The notes under the pieces are model-generated. The model had not been told where the DNA came from. It saw nothing but the letters and a program-made list of their open reading frames with translations, and ran no database searches. This document shows, piece after piece, positions 1 to 5,206 of a stretch of DNA of 5,950 bases. Origin of the DNA: Thermoplasmata archaeon (lineage in GTDB: Archaea > Thermoplasmatota > Thermoplasmata > Lutacidiplasmatales > UBA184); the NCBI GenBank assembly GCA_030042815.1, contig JASHYY010000146.1, positions 1-5,950 of the forward strand, in the 5' to 3' direction. Both the position numbers and the translations under genes were made by a program. Numbering within the stretch: the first letter of the stretch is position 1; each line of letters begins with the position of its first letter.

Positions 1-389
1 TGAACGGCGCCGAGCTGATGGAGCAGGTCGACCGGATGACGATGGGCTGGTGGCGGCCGTCGCCGGGTTCGATCTACCCCTTGCTCGAGCAGCTCGAGAA
101 GGAGAAAGTGATCGCGAAGGGGCCCGACGGGCGCTACTCGCTCACCGAGTCGGCCCGCGGCGGTCCTGACTGGATGCGGGGTCCCGGGTTCTCTAGATTC
201 TTCGGTCCGCGCAATCCCGAGGACGCCGTCCGCGAGGTCGAAGCGTACACGCGCTACCTCGAGGACCTGGCGCCCTCGGAACGTGCGCGCGTCGCCGGCA
301 TCGGCGAGCGTCTGACGGCGGTCGCCCGTCGTTTGGAAGGACTCGCGGCCGGAGAGCCGGCGGCCTCCGCAGGGGCCCGCGGCCGATGA
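1..389 (+). CDS. PadR-family transcriptional regulator, 5' end cut off by the window
   Basis: This is the C-terminal part of a PadR-like winged-helix repressor. The frame is open from base 3, so the true start lies to the left; the ATG at 18 is probably internal. The diagnostic stretch is the winged-helix core RPSPGSIYPLLEQLEKEKVI followed by a short wing and YSLTESA, matching the PadR pattern of (S)PGSIYPxLxxLExxGLI and a Y/LTxxG wing. About 25 residues of the first helix are missing. The rest (roughly bases 210-350) is predicted helical and charged, as in the PadR C-terminal dimerisation helix, and ends in an Ala/Gly-rich tail. PadR proteins usually repress membrane-transport or stress genes, often neighbours. 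Here the next gene, a small membrane protein, starts 22 bases after the TGA, so co-transcription is likely. The ligand and targets cannot be told from the sequence. Confidence 0.85.
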   Translation, partial: NGAELMEQVDRMTMGWWRPSPGSIYPLLEQLEKEKVIAKGPDGRYSLTESARGGPDWMRGPGFSRFFGPRNPEDAVREVEAYTRYLEDLAPSERARVAGIGERLTAVARRLEGLAAGEPAASAGARGR

Positions 390-396
390 GCCGACC

Positions 397-403
397 GAGG
401 GGG
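397..403 (+). promoter_or_regulatory. Shine-Dalgarno-like site deciding the ATG at 412
   Basis: The purine run GAGGGGG lies 8 bases before the ATG at 412. It favours that ATG over the in-frame GTG at 403, which would overlap the site. Confidence 0.5.
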
Positions 404-411
404 TGGCACGA

Positions 412-696
412 ATGAACGAAGGGTGGCTGGGTCCGTGGGAGACACCGATGCGATCGATCGTGCGAGGATGGAAGGTGCGGCTCGTCGCGAGCGTGTCGCT
501 CCTCGTCGGAGGGTTCGTCGGGCTGATCCTCGACCTCGCGTTCCTCGGAAGCCGGTTTACGTGGTACCAGAACCTCGCGGTCGTGCTCTCGACGATCCTC
601 GTCGTGCCGGTGGTCGTCGTGATGATCTGGGTACTCTGGGGGATCGAGGTCGCGCGGCGGACCCACCTCTGGTTCACGGAACCGTTCGACCACTAG
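412..696 (+). CDS. Small two-helix membrane protein, unknown function
   Basis: I do not recognise a family for this 94-residue protein. It has a tryptophan-rich amphipathic N-terminus (residues 1-21), a first hydrophobic segment at about 22-45 (rich in Val, Leu and Gly), a short polar turn containing SRFTWYQN, and a second hydrophobic segment at about 54-78 with many valines. It ends in a basic patch (ARR) and a short polar tail. This suggests a helical hairpin in the cytoplasmic membrane; the basic residues before the first and after the second segment suggest both termini face the cytoplasm. The ATG at 412 is chosen because of the purine-rich site 8 bases upstream; a GTG at 403 would add three residues. 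It follows the PadR gene closely and may be its co-transcribed target, which is an inference from position only. Confidence 0.75.
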   Translation: MNEGWLGPWETPMRSIVRGWKVRLVASVSLLVGGFVGLILDLAFLGSRFTWYQNLAVVLSTILVVPVVVVMIWVLWGIEVARRTHLWFTEPFDH

Positions 697-777
697 CGAC
701 CCGAGGGCCGGGAGCCCCGGGATGTCTCTCGCCCGAGGTCACCCGAGAGCCGGAACCCGAGGCGCGGACCTCGTCCG

Positions 778-793
778 GCGAAATCGCTTTAGG
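778..793 (+). promoter_or_regulatory. Possible BRE/TATA-like promoter for thioesterase-MBF1
   Basis: The gap between the small membrane protein and the thioesterase (697-835) contains one locally AT-richer patch, GCGAAATCGCTTTAGG. It resembles a BRE (CGAAA) plus a weak TATA box. A start about 26 bases downstream would give a leader of around 20 bases before the GTG at 836. The match is weak. Confidence 0.3.
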
Positions 794-835
794 CGGGAGC
801 CCGGTCCGCGCCCCCGCGCCCGGTTTCTGCGGAAC

Positions 836-1342
836 GTGTCCGATTTTCCTTCGACCCCCGTGAACGTCAGCCGTGCTTCGGTCGTCCGCCTCATGGTCCC
901 CTCGGACGCGAACTACTACGGCAACGTCTTCGGCGGCGAGATCCTGTCCGAGATCGACCGCGTCGCGTTCATCGCCGCGTCCCGCTACGCCAAGGCGAAC
1001 TGTGTGACCGCGTCGGTCGACCGCGTCGACTTCATCCAGCCGGTCCACGTCGGCGACGTGGTGGACTTCGACGGCCGGATCACCTACGTCGGTCGCACCT
1101 CGATGGAGGTCTGGGTCCGGGTCCGGTCGGAAGCCCTGGCGGGTGGCCCACCCCGGCTGGTCGGGCAGGCGTTCGTGACGATGGTCGCCGTCGACTCGGA
1201 GGGCCGGCCCACCGCCGTCCCGCCCTACGCGCCGAAGGACGAGGAGGGCCGCCGCCGCTTCGAGGACGGACGCCGTCGGATGGAGGAACGTCGCAAGGCC
1301 CGCGCGACCTCCGACCGAGCCGGAGGTCCCCATGCTCTGTGA
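836..1342 (+). CDS. Acyl-CoA thioesterase, hotdog fold (YciA/ACOT-like)
   Basis: This protein probably hydrolyses acyl-CoA thioesters to free acid and CoA in the cytoplasm. The hotdog signature is clear: VPSDANYYGNVFGGEILSEI, then DRVAFIAASRYA, where the family has a conserved PxxANxxGxxxGGxxxxxxDxxA pattern. Numbered from the GTG at 836, Asn26 and Asp41 are the likely catalytic or binding residues. A second strand segment, VDRVDFIQPVHVGDVVDF, is also typical (FxxPVxxGD). The C-terminal segment is a charged helix (EEGRRRFEDGRRRMEERRK), common in this family. From 836 the protein has 168 residues, a normal single-domain length. A GTG at 860 is an alternative start, and the open frame back to 722 encodes an Arg/Pro-rich stretch unlike the family. 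Its end overlaps MBF1 by 11 bases, so the two are probably one transcript. The natural acyl chain cannot be told. Confidence 0.88.
   Translation: MSDFPSTPVNVSRASVVRLMVPSDANYYGNVFGGEILSEIDRVAFIAASRYAKANCVTASVDRVDFIQPVHVGDVVDFDGRITYVGRTSMEVWVRVRSEALAGGPPRLVGQAFVTMVAVDSEGRPTAVPPYAPKDEEGRRRFEDGRRRMEERRKARATSDRAGGPHAL
1322..1327 (+). promoter_or_regulatory. Shine-Dalgarno site of the MBF1 gene
   Basis: A GGAGGT core lies 4 bases before the MBF1 ATG at 1332, inside the end of the thioesterase gene. It supports that start and coupled translation of the two genes. Confidence 0.65.
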
Positions 1343-1784
1343 GATGTGCGGCAAGGACGTGCCGACCACGACGCGCGTTCGCCTCGGGCATCCGATCCTG
1401 TCGGTCTGCTCGGAGTGCGCCCGCTTTGGCCAGCCGGTCGACCCGCCGCCGGTCCCCGTCGTGGCCCCGGGGACCGGACGACGGCCCTCCCTGGCCCCGG
1501 TGGCGAGGACCCCCGCCGCCGGTCGGCGCATGGAGGAGCGCGACCTCTACCGCGAGATCGGGGAGATGGAGCTGGCGCCGGACTGGTTCAAGCGAGTTCG
1601 GGTCGCGCGCGAGGCCCGCACGTGGACTCCCGAGGTTCTCGGGAAGAAGCTGAACGAGAAGAAGTCGGTCGTTCTGAAGATCGAATCGGGGAGCTTCCAT
1701 CCCCCGGACGCTCTCGTCCGCAAGCTCGAGCACCTCCTCCAGATCCGACTGCGCGCGGACCCCGAGTCCGCGCCGTCAGCCTAG
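1332..1784 (+). CDS. Multiprotein bridging factor 1 homologue (archaeal MBF1)
   Basis: This 150-residue protein has the archaeal MBF1 architecture. An N-terminal zinc ribbon has CxxC pairs at Cys3/Cys6 and Cys26/Cys29, the second in the typical context VCSECARFG. A Pro/Arg-rich linker covers about residues 34-68. A Cro/C1-type helix-turn-helix lies at about 85-140, with RVRVAREARTWTPEVLGKKL, then NEKKSVVLKIESG and a final KLEHLLQIRL, all close to the family pattern. In eukaryotes MBF1 bridges activators and TBP; archaeal MBF1 has been linked to the small ribosomal subunit, so its role may be translational. It has a strong ribosome-binding site and overlaps the thioesterase end by 11 bases. 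Its TAG stop shares a CTAG with the convergent gene. One variation is the linker, longer and more proline-rich than I would expect, plus Trp98-Thr99-Pro100 where many homologues have a Leu-Ser/Thr-Gln turn. Confidence 0.93.
   Translation: MLCEMCGKDVPTTTRVRLGHPILSVCSECARFGQPVDPPPVPVVAPGTGRRPSLAPVARTPAAGRRMEERDLYREIGEMELAPDWFKRVRVAREARTWTPEVLGKKLNEKKSVVLKIESGSFHPPDALVRKLEHLLQIRLRADPESAPSA
1781..1784. other. Interlocked convergent stop codons on one CTAG
   Basis: The palindrome CTAG gives the TAG stop of MBF1 on the plus strand (1782-1784) and the TAG stop of the small membrane protein on the minus strand (1783-1781). The two coding regions overlap by four bases. Confidence 0.85.
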
Positions 1785-2155
1785 CGCGGCGTCGTCGGGG
1801 CCGGGACCGGAGAGCTCCCGTCGACCCGGCGACGCGCATGGGGCGAGCGCTCGGTCGGGCGGCCGACGGCGCGGTCGAGCTCAAACCGGCCGGACACCTC
1901 GGCGCGGGCGAAACCGCTTCCTCGCGAGGGCCCCCGGCCGACCTCGAGGTCCCGCCGGTACCGGTCGACGAGCCGTTCCGCCCACACGACGCCACCGATG
2001 CCCACCAGGGCGAGGGCCAGGACGGCGACCCACCCGAGGGCGGGCACCGGGGAGACGAGCGCGAGCAGCGTGAGCCCGACGACGGTCGTTAGGACCGCGA
2101 GGAAGCCGCGGAGCGCCGAGCGGTACGCCCGCAGGTCCCGGTGCGAGTACTCCAT
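1781..2155 (-). CDS. Small two-helix membrane protein, unknown function, downstream of OTC
   Basis: I do not recognise a family for this 124-residue protein. A charged N-terminus (MEYSHRDLRAYRSALR) leads into two hydrophobic segments at about residues 17-35 and 39-59, separated by a short proline turn (SPVPALG). A basic-acidic stretch (ERLVDRYRRDLEVGRG) and a long, low-complexity Arg/Pro/Ser-rich tail of about 50 residues follow. Both termini probably face the cytoplasm. The ATG at 2155 is the only convincing start; a weak GGGCGG purine-rich run lies just upstream. It begins 30 bases after the ornithine carbamoyltransferase stop, so it is probably transcribed from that promoter. The tail overlaps the end of MBF1 at a shared CTAG stop. 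Base composition is too GC-rich to separate coding from chance by eye in the tail, but the membrane half looks real. Confidence 0.65.
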   Translation of the reverse strand: MEYSHRDLRAYRSALRGFLAVLTTVVGLTLLALVSPVPALGWVAVLALALVGIGGVVWAERLVDRYRRDLEVGRGPSRGSGFARAEVSGRFELDRAVGRPTERSPHARRRVDGSSPVPAPTTPR

Positions 2156-2185
2156 CGACCGCCCGGACCGAGGAAGCGCGCGGCG

Positions 2186-3148
2186 TCAGTCGCCGCCTCT
2201 CCGGCCCCGCGCCGGAGGGAGGAGACGCTCGAGGATCGCCTTCTGGGCGTGCAGACGGTTCTCGGCCTGGTCCCACGCGGCGGAGCGGGGTCCGTCGAGC
2301 ACGGAGTCGGTGATCTCCTGGCCTCGGTGCGCCGGAAGGTCGTGCAGCACGAACGCCGCGGGCCGGGCCCGGGCGAGCAGGTCGTCGTTCACTTGGTAGC
2401 CGCGGAACGCGGCCTCGCGCGCCTCGCGGTCGGCCTCATCGCCCATCGAGACCCAGACGTCGGTGTACACGGCGTCCGCGTCGCGGACGGCCTCGCGCGG
2501 GTCGCGTACGACCTCGATCGTCGCCTTCGATTTCTCCGCGAGCGCCCGCGCGGCCCCGAGGACGTCCGGGCGCGGGTCGTAGCCGATCGGTACGGCGGCC
2601 GTGAGGTCGAGCCCGACCGCGGCCGAGCCGAGGAGCAGCGAGTGGAGCACGTTGTTTCCGTCGCCGACCCAGGCGAGCCGGTGGCCACGGAACCGCCCCT
2701 TCCAGCGCTGGTGCATCGTGAGCAGGTCCGCGACGATCTGGCACGGGTGCTCGAGGTCGTCGAGCGCGTTGACCACCGGGACGGTCGCCCACCGAGCGAG
2801 CTCGACCATGTCCGCGTGGCGGAAGGCCCGGTAGCAGATCGCGTCCACGAACCGGGAGAGCACCCGGGCCGTGTCGGCGATCGTCTCGCCCCGTCCGAGC
2901 TGGAGGTCCTTCGACGAGAGGTAGAGCGCGTGCCCTCCGAGGTCCGTCATCGCGACCTCGAACGAGGTCCGCGTCCGGGTCGAGGGCTTCTCGAAGATCA
3001 TGGCGAGGTTGCGGCCGGGTCGCGTGGCCCGCACCGCTCCGCGGTGGCGCTCGGCCTTCAGCCGCGTCGCCCGCGCGAGGAGCGGACCGAGGTCGGCGGC
3101 GATGTCCGTGACGGAGAGGAGGTCTCGTTTCCCGGAGGTCCGCGGCAT
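2186..3148 (-). CDS. argF: Ornithine carbamoyltransferase
   Basis: This enzyme transfers carbamoyl from carbamoyl phosphate to ornithine to make citrulline, in cytoplasmic arginine synthesis. Numbered from the ATG at 3148 (320 residues, a normal length), the carbamoyl-phosphate loop is FEKPSTRTRTSFE at 52-64. It is followed by LQLGRGETIADTARVLSR (82-99), DDLEHPCQIVADL (130-142), the WVGDGNNV loop (160-167) and VWVSMGDE (231-238, the SMG ornithine loop). The late motif is HDLPAHRGQEIT at 269-280. The last differs from the usual HCLPxHRG: Asp270 replaces the conserved Cys. The frame stays open 57 codons further upstream, but that extension is Arg/Pro-rich, lies across the start of the divergent thiolase and lacks family similarity. 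A TATA-like patch 28 bases before the ATG suggests a leaderless transcript. It is followed by a small membrane protein. Another transcarbamylase specificity remains possible because of the Cys change. Confidence 0.93.
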   Translation of the reverse strand: MPRTSGKRDLLSVTDIAADLGPLLARATRLKAERHRGAVRATRPGRNLAMIFEKPSTRTRTSFEVAMTDLGGHALYLSSKDLQLGRGETIADTARVLSRFVDAICYRAFRHADMVELARWATVPVVNALDDLEHPCQIVADLLTMHQRWKGRFRGHRLAWVGDGNNVLHSLLLGSAAVGLDLTAAVPIGYDPRPDVLGAARALAEKSKATIEVVRDPREAVRDADAVYTDVWVSMGDEADREAREAAFRGYQVNDDLLARARPAAFVLHDLPAHRGQEITDSVLDGPRSAAWDQAENRLHAQKAILERLLPPARGRRGGD

Positions 3149-3172
3149 GGTTTCCCGGACGGCGGGCGACGG

Positions 3173-3181
3173 CCAAAACGG
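3173..3181 (-). promoter_or_regulatory. Possible TATA-like element for ornithine carbamoyltransferase
   Basis: Read on the minus strand, CCGTTTTGG sits in very GC-rich sequence with its T-run centred about 28 bases before the ATG at 3148. That spacing fits an archaeal TATA box for a leaderless or near-leaderless transcript. The match to the consensus is poor and rests mainly on position. Confidence 0.35.
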
Positions 3182-3218
3182 TTCCTCCGGCCGACGGCTT
3201 TGCCGGGCGATGCCACTG

Positions 3219-3225
3219 TTATGAA
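3219..3225 (+). promoter_or_regulatory. Possible TATA-like element for the thiolase-DUF35 operon
   Basis: TTATGAA is the most AT-rich short stretch of the divergent intergenic region. Its centre is about 36 bases before the GTG at 3258, which would leave a leader of around 10 bases. A GAGGG purine run ending at 3251 could serve as a ribosome-binding site. Confidence 0.35.
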
Positions 3226-3257
3226 CCACCCGACGTTGCGGCCCCCGAGGGATCCGA

Positions 3258-4682
3258 GTGCCGGCCCGTAGGAAGGCCCCGAAGCGTCGCGAGTCCGTCC
3301 GTCCTGTCCGGAAGCTCACGCCGACGACGAACGCCCGGAAGGTCTACATGATCACGGGCGGGGTGACGAAGTTCGCCAAGGCGCACCCGGCGATGGACTT
3401 CCGCCTGATGGTGAAGCGCGCGTACGACTACGCGCTGAAAGGGGTTCCGAACCTGACCCCCGATCGGATCGACGGCTCCCGCATCTCGTACTTTTCGGAC
3501 CATTTCACACGGCAGTTGAAGGCCGCGAGCATGGTTCAGGACTACCTCGGGCTCAACCCCAAGGGCTCCGTCCGCATCGAGTGGGGTGGCGCCACGGGCG
3601 GCGAGTGCTTCCAGGCCGGCTACGAGGCGGTCGCGAGCGGCCGGATGGACCTGTGCGTTGCGGCCGGTTTCGAGACGATGAGCCGCGTGGCAACGTGGAA
3701 GGGGAACGAGTTCATCGCGCTCGCCTCCGACACGAACTTCGATTTCCCGCTCGGCGGGTTCTACACCGGCTACTACGCCCTGATGGTCGTGCGTCACATC
3801 TACGAGTACGTCCGGCAGACGAAGTTCGCGTCGGTCCCGGACGAGCGCGAGGCGCAGCGGCTCGCGATCGCGGAGGCGTCCCGCATCATGAGCAAGGTCT
3901 CGGTGAAGAACCACCTGAACGCGTTGCACAATCCGTATGCCCAGTACCCGAAGCGGCTCACGATCGAGGACGTCCTGCGTTCCGAGATGATCAGTTACCC
4001 GCTCACGCGCGAGCAGATCTGCACGATGAGCGACGGCGCGGCGTGCGCGGTCTTCGCGACCGAGGAACGCGCGAAGGAGTTCACCGACCGTCCGGTCCGC
4101 ATCATCGGCGTCGGCACCGGCACCGACACGATGCGGCTCGCCGATCGGCCGTTCGGGAAGGTGCCTCTGCTCCCCCACGAGCGGCCCCGCGATTACGAGG
4201 ACCTCCCGTACCCGGGGATCCACTCGTTCCGCGCCGGACGCGCCGCCGGGATGGAGGCGTACAAGATGGCCGGGATCACCCGGCCCAACACCGAGCTCGA
4301 CTTCATCGAGCTCCACGACGCCTACGCCTCGAGCGAGATCCAGACGTACGAGGACCTCGGGCTCTGCAAGTACGGCGAGGGGTACGACTTCACCGAGCGC
4401 GGCGACCCGTTCCTGAAGGGGATCGACTACGGCTTCCCGGTCCCGAAGGCGGGGGCGATCCCGGTGAACCCCTCGGGCGGCCTGATCGCGTGCGGCCACC
4501 CGGTCGGGGCGACCGGTCTCATGCAGGCGGTCTTCGCCTTCTGGCAGCTCCAGGAGACGATCGCGAAGCACTTCCAGGACCCGGCCCTCCAGCTCGCGCG
4601 CCCGGAGCGCGGCGCGATCCACAGCCACGCCGGCACCGGCTCGAGCGTGACCGTCTCGATCCTCGAGCGGGGGTTCCGATGA
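3258..4682 (+). CDS. SCP2-type thiolase-like protein lacking the usual nucleophilic cysteine
   Basis: This 474-residue protein has the thiolase fold: first strand RKVYMITGGVTKFAK (27-41), SGRMDLCVAAGFETMS (127-142), TMSDGAACAVFATEE (256-270), FIELHDAYASSEIQTYEDLG (349-368), VNPSGGLIACGHPVGATG (403-420) and HSHAGTGSSVTVSILERG (455-472). HDA(F/Y) and GHPxGATG are SCP2-thiolase hallmarks. Where thiolases have CASG, this protein reads GATG at 111-114, so the acyl-accepting Cys is Gly111; Cys117 is six residues on and unlikely to replace it. His414 of GHP is kept. The GTG at 3258 is needed to include the first strand, and gives a Lys/Arg/Pro-rich extension of about 27 residues. The length exceeds the usual 390 or so. 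The gene overlaps DUF35 by ATGA, implying a complex. Family knowledge: Cys-less relatives such as Ltp2 act as aldolases with a DUF35 partner. The reaction here is unknown. Confidence 0.88.
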   Translation: MPARRKAPKRRESVRPVRKLTPTTNARKVYMITGGVTKFAKAHPAMDFRLMVKRAYDYALKGVPNLTPDRIDGSRISYFSDHFTRQLKAASMVQDYLGLNPKGSVRIEWGGATGGECFQAGYEAVASGRMDLCVAAGFETMSRVATWKGNEFIALASDTNFDFPLGGFYTGYYALMVVRHIYEYVRQTKFASVPDEREAQRLAIAEASRIMSKVSVKNHLNALHNPYAQYPKRLTIEDVLRSEMISYPLTREQICTMSDGAACAVFATEERAKEFTDRPVRIIGVGTGTDTMRLADRPFGKVPLLPHERPRDYEDLPYPGIHSFRAGRAAGMEAYKMAGITRPNTELDFIELHDAYASSEIQTYEDLGLCKYGEGYDFTERGDPFLKGIDYGFPVPKAGAIPVNPSGGLIACGHPVGATGLMQAVFAFWQLQETIAKHFQDPALQLARPERGAIHSHAGTGSSVTVSILERGFR

Positions 4683-5206
4683 CCGCCCGACCGGCCGTCT
4701 TCACGAAGTTCCGCGACGTGCAGGCCGAGCTCGAGCGGAGCGGCAGCGCGATCTTCCGTGACGCGGACGGCGTCGAGAGCCTCATCATCCGCAACCCGTA
4801 CGCCATCACGTACATCCACAGCTACGCGGAGGACTCCCCATTCTTCCTCGGCCTCGCCGAGGGCCGCCTGCGGGGGTCGAAGTGTCGGAAGCCGAAGTGC
4901 GGCTTCGTCTACGCGACGCCGCGGGGCCATTGCATGGTCTGCGGCGCGCCGACCGAATGGGTCGACCTCCCGACGAAGGGCCGGGTCCACTCCTGGACGA
5001 CCTGTCACTTCGGCAGCGAGGCGTTCCTCAAGGAGACCCCCTACAACCTCGCGATGGTCGAGTTCGACGGCGTCGGGAGCCTCCTGCTCGTCCGGCTGAA
5101 GGAGTGCGTCGAAAGCGACCTCTACGTCGGGATGCCGGTGGAGGCGCGGTTCGACCCGCAGCCCAAGTACTCGATCACCGACGTCTGGTTCGTGCCATCG
5201 CACTAG
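4679..5206 (+). CDS. DUF35 zinc-ribbon/OB-fold protein, partner of the thiolase
   Basis: This 175-residue protein has the two-part DUF35 layout. An N-terminal helical region (about 1-60, with SYAEDSPFFLGLAEGRLRGS) leads into a rubredoxin-like zinc ribbon with Cys69, Cys74, Cys85 and Cys88, then an OB-fold (about 94-172) containing TKGRVHSWTT, PYNLAMVEFDG, LLLVRL and VGMPVEARF, all typical. The first zinc pair is CxxxxC rather than the usual CxxC. In archaea such proteins bind thiolases and HMG-CoA synthase, probably channelling acyl-CoA; in steroid-degrading bacteria a DUF35 domain completes the Ltp2 aldolase. The ATG at 4679 overlaps the thiolase TGA (ATGA), so translation is coupled and the two should be made in similar amounts. 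No HMG-CoA synthase gene lies in this window. Its TAG stop shares a CTAG with the convergent Nudix-like gene. Confidence 0.9.
   Translation: MTARPAVFTKFRDVQAELERSGSAIFRDADGVESLIIRNPYAITYIHSYAEDSPFFLGLAEGRLRGSKCRKPKCGFVYATPRGHCMVCGAPTEWVDLPTKGRVHSWTTCHFGSEAFLKETPYNLAMVEFDGVGSLLLVRLKECVESDLYVGMPVEARFDPQPKYSITDVWFVPSH
5203..5206. other. Second interlocked convergent stop on one CTAG
   Basis: CTAG supplies the TAG of the DUF35 gene on the plus strand (5204-5206) and the TAG of the Nudix-like gene on the minus strand (5205-5203), the same four-base arrangement as at 1781-1784. Confidence 0.8.

Noticed and set aside
726..749. CTCTCG/CGAGAG inverted repeat after the small membrane protein gene
   Set aside because: It has only six paired bases with a 12-base loop and no T-run, as expected by chance in such GC-rich sequence; it is not called a terminator.
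722..835. Longer thioesterase starting at ATG 722
   Set aside because: The added residues are Arg/Pro/Gly-rich with no hotdog similarity, and the stretch contains the best promoter candidate.
674..1531. A 285-codon minus-strand frame opposite the thioesterase and MBF1
   Set aside because: It is low-complexity and motif-free, lying opposite two well-recognised genes.
2141..3271. A 376-codon plus-strand frame opposite ornithine carbamoyltransferase
   Set aside because: It is composed mostly of Arg, Val, Glu and Pro and has no recognisable domain; it mirrors the codon bias of the real minus-strand gene.
3149..3319. N-terminal extension of ornithine carbamoyltransferase by 57 residues
   Set aside because: The added sequence is not family-like, crosses the divergent promoter and the start of the thiolase, and the ATG at 3148 gives the normal 320 residues.
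3219..4628. A 469-codon open frame on the minus strand opposite the thiolase
   Set aside because: Its residues are Arg/Ala/Val/Asp-rich without family motifs, and the plus strand encodes a clear thiolase. Long antisense frames are expected where third positions are nearly all G or C.
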